Source: Serratia sp. Ag1 (lineage in GTDB: Bacteria; Pseudomonadota; Gammaproteobacteria; Enterobacterales; Enterobacteriaceae). Taken from it: a DNA stretch of 64,000 nt. A model generated the notes under the pieces. It made no database searches and was not told the DNA's origin. It worked only from the letters and a program-made list of their open reading frames with translations. Location: contig NZ_JQEI01000035.1 of NCBI RefSeq assembly GCF_000743355.1, forward strand, positions 62,001-126,000, in the 5' to 3' direction. Position numbers and translations under genes: made by a program. Positions within the stretch are counted from its first letter, which is position 1, and the number at the start of each line of letters is the position of its first letter. Positions 15,634-23,376 of this stretch are shown here, piece after piece.

Positions 15634-16374
15634 ATGAAAACACCAGAGACGCTACTCAGTAGGCTGCAACGGCTTATGCCACCAGGCATTGAGCCAAGAT
15701 TTCGGACAGCAGAAGAGTTACTTGCGTGGAACCGTTCGGAAGGGGAAAAACGAAGCGCCGAGTTGGAAAAAGAGAATCAACGCACTCGCGCTGAGCGGAT
15801 TTTGGGGCGTTCAGGGATTTGTGATCTGCATCGTAACTGCACGTTTGCAAATTACCAGGTATCCAACGACGGGCAGCGGCACGCCTTGAGCAAGGCCAAA
15901 AGCTACGCCCAGAATTTTGGCATGGGTTTTGGCTGTTTCGTGTTCAGTGGTGGTTGTGGAACGGGCAAAAACCACTTGGCGGCAGCTATCGGTAACCACT
16001 TGCTGGCACGCAGTCACACGGTGTTAGTGGTCACGATCCCCGACTTGATGTTGCGCGTGCGGCGCTGTTATGACGGCGGAGAGTCGGAGGCTACCTTGCT
16101 TGACGACTTGTGCAAAGTAGACCTACTCGTCCTTGACGAAGTGGGTGTGCAGCGTGAAACGCGTGGTGAATGGGTCATTTTGAACCAGATTATCGATCGC
16201 AGGCTTTCGTCACTAAAGCCGGTTGGGATTTTAACCAACCTGAATGCCAAGGAATTAACCGATGTAGTCGGTACAAGAGTTATGGACAGATTATCGATGG
16301 ATGGTGGGATCTGGGTAGATTTCACCTGGGGTAGTTATCGAAAAAATGTAAGCCACTTGCGGCTGATTAAGTAA
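15634..16374 (+). CDS. DnaC-like helicase loader (YdaV type)
   Basis: 246 aa AAA+ ATPase. Walker A is GGCGTGKNH with Lys112; Walker B is LLVLDEVG; ILTNLNAKEL is the sensor region. E. coli DnaC has the same GTGKNH box. It would load host DnaB on the phage origin, as YdaV is thought to in Rac. A short N-terminal zinc-like CDLHRNC precedes the ATPase core. It lies 14 bp after the YdaU-like gene. Confidence 0.9.
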   Translation: MKTPETLLSRLQRLMPPGIEPRFRTAEELLAWNRSEGEKRSAELEKENQRTRAERILGRSGICDLHRNCTFANYQVSNDGQRHALSKAKSYAQNFGMGFGCFVFSGGCGTGKNHLAAAIGNHLLARSHTVLVVTIPDLMLRVRRCYDGGESEATLLDDLCKVDLLVLDEVGVQRETRGEWVILNQIIDRRLSSLKPVGILTNLNAKELTDVVGTRVMDRLSMDGGIWVDFTWGSYRKNVSHLRLIK

Positions 16375-16389
16375 CCGGAGCATAAACCA

Positions 16390-16782
16390 ATGAGTAGCAA
16401 AAACAGAATCACCAGCCAGCAGTTTGTCGATCTCATCATCGGCAAAGAATTATCGACATCTGAAATCATGGCCTTGCTGCGTGAAACCTACCCCAATCAC
16501 ACAATGAGCCGGACAGTGGTTTCTGAACGGCTTCAGTCGATGCTCAGATCTCCATTTGTTGAGATTGAGCAGAGCGGTCGGAAAAATTTAACCAAGTGGC
16601 ACCTGAAAAAAGTGTCAGAACGCTATCTCAATCAGAGCGAAAAAAACCTCCGCTCTCACGCCAACGATCAAGCCGTGTCTGATAAGTCCTTGTGGTATTT
16701 CAAACCGGAAGAGCTACGCGCTTGCCGCTTGCACAAGATGTTTGACCAGGCACTGGCCAGTGTACGGGGAGCATCGGTATGA
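16390..16782 (+). CDS. Predicted DNA-binding phage protein
   Basis: 130 aa, helical and basic; the first ~65 residues (STSEIMALLRETYPNHTMSR then VVSERLQSMLRSPFVE) look like a winged helix. Initiation uses the same TAACCGGAGCATAAACCA region as the gene at 13350. Its stop overlaps the next start by 4 bp. No named family. Confidence 0.6.
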   Translation: MSSKNRITSQQFVDLIIGKELSTSEIMALLRETYPNHTMSRTVVSERLQSMLRSPFVEIEQSGRKNLTKWHLKKVSERYLNQSEKNLRSHANDQAVSDKSLWYFKPEELRACRLHKMFDQALASVRGASV

Positions 16783-18476
16783 GCGAATTGGTTTTAGATA
16801 ATGAATTTTTTGCTCCAGCATCAACCGATCTTATCGACAGCTTGATTGGCCAGTACAAACAATTACGTTCTGATGTGGAAATGATGGCTGGGCTAATCAA
16901 TACACATCAGGCATCGGTATATCACTTTCTGGAAGGCAACCAAAGGCAGGATCGTCACGTCCGCAGTGTGAGCGAACTTTTCAAGCTGGAGGGTGCTATC
17001 GCCAGCTTGAATGCAACATTCTGGCAAAAAGCACTGAATATGACGGATGTCTACGAGTATATGCCAAACAACCGCCGAGAAGAATGGAACGAACAGATCC
17101 GTAATCCTCAGGGGGTTAAGGCTAAACGTACTGGCCAGTTTGATCCAGAGAGCAGCGCTCAACGGAAGGAATGGTCTGTAGAGCCACTTCCCGATTTTGA
17201 GGAAGAAGCTGTGCGACCAACGATAATGGCACTGCTTAACGCTCGCCGACAGTTCTTCTCTGAGCGCGTAGATGGGATTTTTAGAGCGTTGTCTGGCGAG
17301 CATGTGACGAACCGCCCAGAGGGTTTCGGCAAACGAATGATTTTGGCTCGCGTTTACAATGAGTGGGGGAGCACGGAATACCGTACTGCAGGCTACATAC
17401 AGGATTTACGCATTGTCATCGCAAAATTCATGGGCCGTGATGAACCACGTTGGAATGCAACAGATAGCGCTTTACTTGCTGCTCGCCGCCGCCCTGGTGA
17501 GTGGCTAACGTTAGACGGTGGTGCTTTGCGTGTTCGCGGTTACTTGAAAGGTACCGCGCATTTGGAGGTGCACCCAGAAATGGCGTGGCGCCTGAATTGT
17601 ATTTTGGCGCAACTCTATCCGATGGCCATCCCGCCGCAATTCAGGCAGAAGCCGAAGCGCAAGCTCAAAGACTTCGTGATGATGGGTAAACCTTTGCCAT
17701 TTGCGGTACTTGGTGAACTGGCGAAGATGAAGGTAGAACGCCACACCCCATGGCAACGAGAGCGTTGGGAAGAGGTTCAACAACCGTTGACTACCAACCC
17801 GCTAAACCGCTCATTTGGCTATGGAGACTACGATAAAACGGTCCGAGAGCAGGCTGAGAAGGTACTTGAATCCATTGGTGGCGTGAAAGTCATGGCCGGA
17901 CCTCTCAAGAATATTGCGATTTGGGAGTTCGATTATGAACCGGCCAGCGCATTGGACGAGATCATAGCCTCCGGGTGTATCCCGGATCAAAAATCTCACC
18001 AATTTTACCCTACGCCTCCGCCTTTGGCAGAGCTCTGTATCCAACTTGCCAATATTGGCCCACATGATAATTGTCTAGAGCCGAGTGCAGGGACGGGCGG
18101 TATTGCTGATTACTTGCCAGGGGATCGGACAACTTGCATCGAAATATCATCCCTGCACTGCAAGATCCTCGAAGCTAAAGGCTTAGCGGTGATCCAAGCC
18201 GATTTCATCAAATGGGCAGAAAGTAGCGCCCAGGCGTTTGATTGCATCGTGATGAATCCCCCTTTCTCCGAGGGCCGAGCAGTGGCACATGTACAAGCTG
18301 CTGCAGGTTGCCTAAAGCCAGGCGGTCGGCTGGTGGCGATCATGCCTGCCGGTAGCAAGGGTAAGGACATTTTGCCTGGATGGAATGTGGACTGGTCGGA
18401 AATTTTTAGTAATGAGTTTGCCGGTACCAGCATATCAGTCGTGATTTTGACTGCTGAGAGGGCCAATCATGGTTAA
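16779..18476 (+). CDS. DUF4942 protein fused to an N6-adenine methyltransferase domain
   Basis: 565 aa. Residues ~90-290 fit the DUF4942 type found in phages and conjugative elements; the C-terminal ~150 residues are a methyltransferase with AdoMet motif EPSAGTGGIADYL (434-446) and catalytic NPPF (493-496), typical of adenine-N6 enzymes. It is the second orphan methyltransferase in the operon. The substrate and the role of the DUF4942 part are unknown. ATGA overlap with the previous gene. Confidence 0.85.
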   Translation: MSELVLDNEFFAPASTDLIDSLIGQYKQLRSDVEMMAGLINTHQASVYHFLEGNQRQDRHVRSVSELFKLEGAIASLNATFWQKALNMTDVYEYMPNNRREEWNEQIRNPQGVKAKRTGQFDPESSAQRKEWSVEPLPDFEEEAVRPTIMALLNARRQFFSERVDGIFRALSGEHVTNRPEGFGKRMILARVYNEWGSTEYRTAGYIQDLRIVIAKFMGRDEPRWNATDSALLAARRRPGEWLTLDGGALRVRGYLKGTAHLEVHPEMAWRLNCILAQLYPMAIPPQFRQKPKRKLKDFVMMGKPLPFAVLGELAKMKVERHTPWQRERWEEVQQPLTTNPLNRSFGYGDYDKTVREQAEKVLESIGGVKVMAGPLKNIAIWEFDYEPASALDEIIASGCIPDQKSHQFYPTPPPLAELCIQLANIGPHDNCLEPSAGTGGIADYLPGDRTTCIEISSLHCKILEAKGLAVIQADFIKWAESSAQAFDCIVMNPPFSEGRAVAHVQAAAGCLKPGGRLVAIMPAGSKGKDILPGWNVDWSEIFSNEFAGTSISVVILTAERANHG

Positions 18477-18615
18477 TGAGTTTTTCAATTGGCTAAGCAT
18501 GGCCGGTAACGCCGTTATTGCGATCCCCGTAATCATAGCTATCTGGGGTATTTGCATCATTTTTGACTGTTTTGACGATGACGACGATAACCCCACCGGA
18601 GGTGCTGGGCTATGA
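18469..18615 (+). CDS. 48-aa membrane protein with acidic tail
   Basis: 48 codons starting 8 bp inside the end of the methyltransferase gene and ending in an ATGA overlap with the next gene. The product has a membrane helix (AVIAIPVIIAIWGICIIFDC) and an acidic stretch (FDDDDD). The overlaps on both sides support a real gene. Function unknown. Confidence 0.6.
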   Translation: MVNEFFNWLSMAGNAVIAIPVIIAIWGICIIFDCFDDDDDNPTGGAGL

Positions 18616-19151
18616 CTGATTTAAAAAAACTTATAGCCCAGGCACAGGGCAAATCTGCGAATGAATTTTGGCTGGCAACCGGGCGGCGGCCGACAGATGT
18701 GATCGTTGAGTTGGCCCAGCGCCTGGAAAAACTGGCGGCGGAAAACGCCGAACTGAAGACCACCATCGAATCGATAATCGATCTGGATAATCAGCCGTGG
18801 TATGACACAGAAGCCATGGGGTGCGGACTTGAAGACCGGGGAATCACCGATCTGTACGATGCTATGCGGCATGGGTGGGATGAGGCGTTTGAGCGTATCT
18901 ATTCCGAAGTTATTCCCGAGGTAATGCCGGAAACTACCGCTACTGATGCAGCACTGGCAGAAGTGGAAGCGCGGGGAGTGGAGCGATTCGCAAAAGAGTA
19001 TCTGAGAGAAACAGCCAAAGAACATAGCGCCGATGGAAATGAGCGTATGGCTCTGAGGTTCATTACTTTCGCAAATATGGCCGAAGGGTTTGCAGCGCAT
19101 CTCAGAAATCCACCATATCGTGCCAAAGAGCTGCGGGAGGGGCGGGTATGA
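18612..19151 (+). CDS. Ea22-like phage protein
   Basis: 179 aa. A coiled-coil-like N-terminal part (VELAQRLEKLAAENAELKTT) and a C-terminal part (ALAEVEARGVERFAKEYLRE) like Ead/Ea22 proteins of lambdoid phages. Such proteins are nonessential early products whose role is not established. It overlaps the next gene by 4 bp. Confidence 0.7.
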   Translation: MTDLKKLIAQAQGKSANEFWLATGRRPTDVIVELAQRLEKLAAENAELKTTIESIIDLDNQPWYDTEAMGCGLEDRGITDLYDAMRHGWDEAFERIYSEVIPEVMPETTATDAALAEVEARGVERFAKEYLRETAKEHSADGNERMALRFITFANMAEGFAAHLRNPPYRAKELREGRV

Positions 19152-19339
19152 GCGAACTCAACTATGACCCATCCGATCCCGACAAAATGAAGCTTCCTGC
19201 GGGTAAAACGTGCGGAGACTGCGGGCATATACGCCGCTGTAAGGCTATTTTCTGCCACGTCGAAACGGACACGCATTGCGACTGGTCACCGTCACGCGCG
19301 GTATTCGTGGATAAAAAGGAGTCCGGTGATGGCAACTAA
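19148..19339 (+). CDS. Small cysteine-rich phage protein
   Basis: 63 aa with CGDCGHIRRC, an FCHVE cysteine and THCDWSPSRA, probably one small zinc-binding fold. It is a common kind of early phage gene of unknown function. It overlaps neighbours on both sides. Confidence 0.7.
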   Translation: MSELNYDPSDPDKMKLPAGKTCGDCGHIRRCKAIFCHVETDTHCDWSPSRAVFVDKKESGDGN

Positions 19340-19532
19340 TAGCGAACTGAAGCCGTGCCCGTTTTGCGGCGATACCGATGTTCAACCTCAAGCCTGCGGC
19401 ATGAATGGTGTTCAGGTTTATAGCGTGCGGTGTCTTTCTTGTGGCGCACGTGGCCCAGCAGAGTATCACGATGAATGCATTGAAGCTTGGAACCGCCGCA
19501 CAAGTGACAGCGAGGCTCATCATGAAGAGTAA
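19329..19532 (+). CDS. Lar-family restriction alleviation protein
   Basis: 67 aa from the ATG at 19329 (a GTG at 19326 is also possible). CPFCGDTD...VRCLSCGARGP is the zinc ribbon of the Lar_restr_allev family. Lar of Rac modulates type I restriction-modification so that incoming phage DNA is spared. The AAAGGAG ribosome site lies inside the end of the previous gene. Whether this member alleviates restriction is not shown. Confidence 0.8.
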   Translation: MATNSELKPCPFCGDTDVQPQACGMNGVQVYSVRCLSCGARGPAEYHDECIEAWNRRTSDSEAHHEE

Positions 19533-19611
19533 CGGCGAAGTAATGCTCAAGAACGCCATCAGCCGGATCGTTGAGATGGAAACCATGCTGTTGATCCCGG
19601 TTAAGGCTTGA
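19522..19611 (+). CDS. Possible 29-aa peptide after lar
   Basis: 29 codons (MKSNGEVMLKNAISRIVEME...) overlapping the end of lar by 11 bp. Codon use is like its neighbours and the product is a simple amphipathic helix. Ribosome site is weak (GAGG 8 bp before the ATG). Confidence 0.35.
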   Translation: MKSNGEVMLKNAISRIVEMETMLLIPVKA

Positions 19612-19617
19612 TTCTAT

Positions 19618-19718
19618 GAAATCCGGGCGTTATAGTCCCTGTGCAGCGGCAAAATCCGCTGCCGGGCGTGGAAACCCGGATTTCATAAGAGCGCACAACC
19701 GCGCTAAAGCGGTTTTTT
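19618..19718 (+). ncRNA. c4-type antisense RNA
   Basis: A perfect 10-bp outer stem GAAATCCGGG/CCCGGATTTC (19618-19627 with 19675-19684) encloses a 7-bp stem GCAGCGG/CCGCTGC (19643-19649 with 19656-19662). A terminator AACCGC-GCTAAA-GCGGTT with T run follows (19697-19718). Single-stranded GTGGAAA (19668-19674) is complementary to TTTCCAC in the leader of the next gene (19805-19811), with GGG/CCC extending the pairing past a bulge; CCCTG (19637-19641) matches CAGGG (19760-19764). This is the fold and layout of the c4 RNAs of P1/P7-like antirepressor operons. Confidence 0.8.
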
Positions 19719-19746
19719 ATGCGTTACGCACGGCCACACCCAGTCA

Positions 19747-19887
19747 ATGGTGGGGCGTGCAGGGCAGCTTTCGGGCTGGCCGGGTTTGCCTCTTGTGACC
19801 GGTATTTCCACCCCTGTACGTCTCACCACCAGTAAGCGTGGAAACTTCGGTGGTGAGTTAACCAAACTCTCACAAGAGGCTGCCACA
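19747..19887 (+). promoter_or_regulatory. Icd/Ash-like leader with c4 target sites
   Basis: The stretch before rha is open in the rha frame from the ATG at 19747 and resembles the translated leaders annotated as Icd-like or Ash proteins (LVTGISTPVRLTTSKRGNFG). It contains both putative c4 target segments. In P1 the c4 RNA blocks translation of icd, and through it the downstream antirepressor. Whether a 232-aa fused product or only the 185-aa Rha is made cannot be told. Confidence 0.65.
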
Positions 19888-20445
19888 ATGGCTACTATCC
19901 CCGCCCTTGCTCAACCTGAAATCACCATCGTTGACGGTCACGCCGTTACCACGTCGATCGCTCTTGCTGAATACTTCCACAAACTCCACAAAGACGTTTT
20001 GCGCAAAATCGAATGCTTGGAATGTTCACCTGAGTTCACTGGGCGTAATTTTACGCTCAGTGACTACATCGATCCCACCGGCCGCAAACTTCCCTGTTAC
20101 CAAATCACCCGCGACGGTTTCGCGTTTCTTGCGATGGGCTTCACCGGCAAGAAAGCGGCCATTTTCAAAGAAAACTACATCAGCGCATTCAACGTCATGG
20201 AAGCGCAGCTGCGTGATAGCACCAGTAACTCAATTGCCGCCATGCACAGCAGTACCTATCGAATTCAGCAAACCTTCACCACAGATGGCGTGCTGGTCTG
20301 TTCCCGTCGCATGGGGGAGGGAGAGTTGTGCGCTGATTTTGAGACGTTTATAGAACTGGCAAGGCGTGGCGGTTATCTGGTTATCCGTGAGGATGATCTT
20401 TTAACGCAATTAAGGGGCGGCGCGAAAGGCATCACTAAAAAGTAA
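19888..20445 (+). CDS. Rha-family phage regulatory protein
   Basis: 185 aa from the ATG at 19888. Residues ~5-110 form the Phage_pRha domain (TSIALAEYFHKLHKDVLRKI, YQITRDGFAFLAMGFTGKKA, IFKENYISAFNVME); the C-terminal part is variable, as is usual. Rha proteins act as regulators or antirepressors in temperate phages. The c4-like RNA and Icd-like leader upstream suggest antisense control. A terminator follows directly. Confidence 0.88.
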   Translation: MATIPALAQPEITIVDGHAVTTSIALAEYFHKLHKDVLRKIECLECSPEFTGRNFTLSDYIDPTGRKLPCYQITRDGFAFLAMGFTGKKAAIFKENYISAFNVMEAQLRDSTSNSIAAMHSSTYRIQQTFTTDGVLVCSRRMGEGELCADFETFIELARRGGYLVIREDDLLTQLRGGAKGITKK

Positions 20446-20452
20446 AGGCAAA

Positions 20453-20476
20453 AAGGGGATGGCTCCCCTTTTTTTA
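20453..20476. terminator. Bidirectional terminator between rha and the HTH gene
   Basis: AAAGGGGA-TGGC-TCCCCTTTTTTT lies between convergent genes; T run on the plus strand and A run before the stem serve both directions. Confidence 0.85.
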
Positions 20477-20734
20477 TTACTCATATTCATCAATTTCAGC
20501 GCGAAGTTTTTCCAATAGTGGGCTTATCAGTGCCCTGCGCAGGTCACTCCCGAGCGCAGTGAGCATTAAATCAGCATCAGCTACAGATAACCTCTGATTG
20601 CTCCGGTCGTTGAGTAACCTCTTTACACGTTCATAATCTATACCTGTGGAATCGGCTAACCATTTTCTGCTATGGTTTTGTTTTATAAGTAATTTCCTGA
20701 TGGTGTTCTTAAGTTCCAGCTCAATTTCGTGCAT
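20477..20734 (-). CDS. Small HTH regulator on the opposite strand
   Basis: 85 aa from the ATG at 20734; a TTG 7 codons earlier is possible. An HTH-like segment (RKWLADSTGIDYERVKRLLN, then LSVADADLMLTALG) suggests a DNA-binding regulator. It is the only leftward gene in the rightward early-to-late stretch, so it is probably expressed in the lysogen from its own promoter. Confidence 0.7.
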   Translation of the reverse strand: MHEIELELKNTIRKLLIKQNHSRKWLADSTGIDYERVKRLLNDRSNQRLSVADADLMLTALGSDLRRALISPLLEKLRAEIDEYE

Positions 20735-20991
20735 GATATAACCATTATTTTTCAATGGCTTGTATTATCCATGCTATTTGCGGTTACTTGCCCGCAGGGT
20801 CACTCAATGACCCACCGCTTGTAGTAGTATTGATAATATTAGTTGGCTGGGGCAAATTGATTTAAAACCGCAACATATCCACACAAATTAAAGCGGTTAA
20901 GGTTAATTTTTATTCACTAGGGATTTTAATGTATTGCTGATGCATGGGAGTGCATAGGCAATATTCCATTAATAATTTCTGGGTGATTTGC
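20735..20991. promoter_or_regulatory. AT-rich divergent regulatory region
   Basis: About 260 bp without a convincing gene between divergent units. Inverted repeats seen: GGGTCA-ctcaa-TGACCC (20798-20814), AACCGC...GCGGTT (20866-20871 with 20893-20898) and ATGCA-tgggag-TGCAT (20940-20955). These are candidate operators for the HTH protein. Several GATAAT-like -10 elements occur but I cannot assign promoters. Confidence 0.5.
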
Positions 20992-21057
20992 ATGTTAAAA
21001 ATATTGGAAATTGCATTTTTTCTAACCTCCCATGATCTAGGGAGGCTTGGTTCATGA
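20992..21057 (+). CDS. Possible 21-aa peptide
   Basis: 21 codons from ATG 20992 with a 4-bp ATGA overlap with the following gene, which is the only support. The start (MLKILEIAFFLTS) is hydrophobic. It may be a coupling leader or chance. Confidence 0.25.
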   Translation: MLKILEIAFFLTSHDLGRLGS

Positions 21058-21236
21058 GTGGTAGTTTTTTATATGAATTTCCTGTTGAGTTACCATTCTT
21101 AGGGCGATCAATTATTTACATGGAAGAGGGGAGGGTAAAAGCAGTAATGCCGCTGAAGTCTGAGCAAATGGTTGTCGACATGGACATGATGGTCATAATA
21201 CTGCAGATGGCCGGTTACACCGTCAATCGGAAGTGA
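21054..21236 (+). CDS. Small phage protein
   Basis: 60 aa (MSGSFLYEFPVELPFLGRSI), no domain recognised. A GGGAGG ribosome site lies 10 bp before the ATG. It stands alone before the promoter of the DUF1367 gene. Confidence 0.55.
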   Translation: MSGSFLYEFPVELPFLGRSIIYMEEGRVKAVMPLKSEQMVVDMDMMVIILQMAGYTVNRK

Positions 21237-21244
21237 TGTATAAT
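21215..21244 (+). promoter_or_regulatory. Promoter before the DUF1367 gene
   Basis: TTACAC (21215-21220), 18-bp spacer and a perfect TATAAT (21239-21244), with the gene start 54 bp downstream behind GGAGAGAAG. Confidence 0.6.
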
Positions 21245-21297
21245 ACTCAAATCAGCCTGAACAACTGATCACCTGCTGCGCTACTGGAGAGAAGCCA

Positions 21298-21894
21298 ATG
21301 GCGCAGTTATTGCAGTTAGTAAAATCCGCACCCACCATCCTGACCCCGGCAACGACCGAGGCCAGCGATTTTTTGCAGCGTGTGAAACTCGGCGAGTGGA
21401 TACAGGCCGAATTCAGGCGTGTTCGCAATTACCAGTTTCACAAACGCTTTTTCAAACTCCTTCAATTTGGCTTCGATTACTGGACACCAACCGGCGGCAC
21501 GCTGACGCTGCCAGAACGGCAGCTTATTGACGGCTTTGTCGATTACCTCATTGAGATGTCCGGCCAGCATGGCGAAATCATTAGCACGGTTGCTGATGAC
21601 TACCTGTTCAATGTGGGCAGGTTGCGCGCCAAAGAAATCGCCGTGCTCAAATCTTTTGAGCCATACCGGGCTTGGGCTACTGTTGAGGCTGGTTATTTCG
21701 ACGAAGTAATTCTCCCCAACGGACTGCGCCAGCGGGTTCCCAAATCCATATCGTTTTCCAGAATGGACGAAGACACATTCCAGGGGCTTTATAAGTCCGT
21801 GTTCAACGTCCTATGGAATTTCATCCTCTCCCGTAGCTTCCGTACCCGACAGGAAGCCGAAAATGTGGCTCTGCAACTTCTGGAGTACGCATGA
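21298..21894 (+). CDS. DUF1367 family protein
   Basis: 198 aa, full-length DUF1367 family: FLQRVKLGEWIQAEFRRVRN, HKRFFKLLQFGFDYW, PKSISFSRMDEDTFQGLYKS. The family is found in the nin-like region of lambdoid phages next to DUF1364 nuclease-like and antiterminator genes, as here. Biochemical role unknown. It overlaps the next gene. Confidence 0.85.
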   Translation: MAQLLQLVKSAPTILTPATTEASDFLQRVKLGEWIQAEFRRVRNYQFHKRFFKLLQFGFDYWTPTGGTLTLPERQLIDGFVDYLIEMSGQHGEIISTVADDYLFNVGRLRAKEIAVLKSFEPYRAWATVEAGYFDEVILPNGLRQRVPKSISFSRMDEDTFQGLYKSVFNVLWNFILSRSFRTRQEAENVALQLLEYA

Positions 21895-22181
21895 TGGCAA
21901 ACCTACGCAAAGAGGCCAAAGGCCGGGACTGCCAGATCCGTTTGCCTGGTGTGTGTAATTTCAACCCGCTGACTACTGTTTTGGCGCATTACCGCCTAGC
22001 CGGAACATGTGGCACCGGGATCAAACCCGATGATGCGCAGGGCGCATGGGCCTGTAGCAGCTGCCACGATGCTATCGATGGCCGGATTAAAACCGAATAT
22101 GACCGTGAAACCCTGCGTCTTTACCACGCCGAGGGCGTATTTCGCACGCAAGCAATTCTGAGAAAGGAAGGAAAACTATGA
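21891..22181 (+). CDS. YbcO-type nuclease-like protein (DUF1364)
   Basis: 96 aa, the usual family length. CQIRLPGVC, VLAHYR and ACSSCHDAIDGR give the cysteine/histidine pattern of an HNH-like fold, as in YbcO of the DLP12 prophage. It probably processes recombination or DNA structures, but substrate and activity are not established. It overlaps the neighbours at both ends. Confidence 0.85.
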   Translation: MMANLRKEAKGRDCQIRLPGVCNFNPLTTVLAHYRLAGTCGTGIKPDDAQGAWACSSCHDAIDGRIKTEYDRETLRLYHAEGVFRTQAILRKEGKL

Positions 22182-22738
22182 TTTACCCTGATTACAAAGG
22201 CCGTGGCGACGGTAAAGAATTGCAGTTGCGGGCGCTGGAGCGCGTGTTTATCCAAGGTAAGCTGAAAATGTGGGGCCGGTGGTCGGGCATGGCCAGGTTC
22301 GGCAGCGCCGGGAACATGTTCAACATGCTGTTGGCCAGCAATGCGGTGACCAAAACCGCAATAGCCAAGGCGCTGCGGGAGCTCAAACTGGCCGGGATGG
22401 AAGAAGGGGAGATGCACGCGTATCTTCTTGACCTCCTGGAGGGGAAGCAGAAAAGCAGCCTGGCATTCTGCACCGACCAGGAGGCGGCCACGATAGACGG
22501 GGTAATCGGCAAGACGCTATTGGCGCACCCAGGGCTGATGCACGTCATCCACGAACGCTATACCGGCAAAGGGAAAAGCAAGAAGGCCATGGCCGCCGAC
22601 CTGCACGATATAAGGCCTTACTGGTGCGTGCGGACTTGCGAAACGCGGATCGACGTATGGCTGAAAACGGCAGAGTTCATGATGTACCTGCCGATGAGCG
22701 ATGCATTTAATTTCGATGCTGATCGATATAAGCGTTGA
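22178..22738 (+). CDS. DUF1133 protein, candidate late antiterminator (Q position)
   Basis: 186 aa DUF1133 family protein (ALERVFIQGKLKMWGRWSGM, PYWCVRTCETRIDVWLK). It is the last early gene and is directly followed by a promoter and terminator pair resembling PR'-tR', so by position it should be the Q-type antiterminator for the late operon. Sequence similarity to lambda Q is not visible, so the role is inferred. Confidence 0.75.
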   Translation: MIYPDYKGRGDGKELQLRALERVFIQGKLKMWGRWSGMARFGSAGNMFNMLLASNAVTKTAIAKALRELKLAGMEEGEMHAYLLDLLEGKQKSSLAFCTDQEAATIDGVIGKTLLAHPGLMHVIHERYTGKGKSKKAMAADLHDIRPYWCVRTCETRIDVWLKTAEFMMYLPMSDAFNFDADRYKR

Positions 22739-22762
22739 CTTTGCGCGAAAATCCTATAAATT
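22735..22762 (+). promoter_or_regulatory. Candidate late promoter PR'
   Basis: TTGACT (22735-22740), 16-bp spacer and TAAATT within CTATAAATT (22757-22762), starting at the end of the DUF1133 gene. A terminator about 45 bp downstream fits the promoter-plus-terminator layout acted on by Q proteins. Confidence 0.6.
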
Positions 22763-22807
22763 CGTATAAGCTTCGCGAAGTTGTATCCGCAGCGACAAAT
22801 CTAAAAG

Positions 22808-22831
22808 AAACCCGCCTCCGTGCGGGTTTTT
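22808..22831 (+). terminator. tR'-like terminator before the lysis genes
   Basis: AAACCCGC-CTCCGT-GCGGGTTTTT between the late promoter and the holin. Antitermination here would gate all late genes. Confidence 0.85.
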
Positions 22832-22961
22832 GCGTTTCTGGAGGGTTGGATCATGTGACCGTAAAACAGAATTGCCCACAAAAATAATGGCTGCGCTAAC
22901 GCGTGGCCTTTTTTTATTCCTACCACCCGATGATCGGGCGATGCCCCGACAGGGGGAGGTC

Positions 22962-23372
22962 ATGAAAATGCCAGACAAGGATCCTGGATGGCTCGCTGCC
23001 GTTGCAGCCTTCTATTACAACTACGCGACGCCGATTAATGGTTTTCTCGTTGCTTTTATAGTGGCATTCCGGCGCGTTGTATGGGGCGGCGGAAAAATCC
23101 GGGCCGGGATCGGCGAAGCCCTTGTGTGCGGCATCGTAGGGGTATCAATCAGCCCGGCTATTGCCCCCGTCATTATTTTCTTGGTTCATTCAATTCCTTG
23201 GCTGAGTGGCTCAATGGCCACTATTGCTGCTGGGAAAGTAGAAATCGCCGTTAGCTGCATGATTGGCATGTTCGGCCTGTCAGCCATCAAAGAATTCGTA
23301 TTGCGTGTGGCGAATACAAAGCTGGGACCGGCGAGTGAAAAGAAAGACCAGAACAACCCCACCCAGGAATAA
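22962..23372 (+). CDS. Holin
   Basis: 136 aa from the ATG at 22962, preceded by GGGGGAGG; longer upstream starts are not supported. Three membrane segments are visible (INGFLVAFIVAF, CGIVGVSISPAIAPVIIFLV, EIAVSCMIGMFGLSAIKEFV), then a charged C-terminus (SEKKDQ), a class I holin topology of the lambda-S-like type. It opens the inner membrane at the time of lysis. The endolysin gene follows 4 bp after the stop. Confidence 0.85.
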   Translation: MKMPDKDPGWLAAVAAFYYNYATPINGFLVAFIVAFRRVVWGGGKIRAGIGEALVCGIVGVSISPAIAPVIIFLVHSIPWLSGSMATIAAGKVEIAVSCMIGMFGLSAIKEFVLRVANTKLGPASEKKDQNNPTQE

Positions 23373-23376
23373 GACC

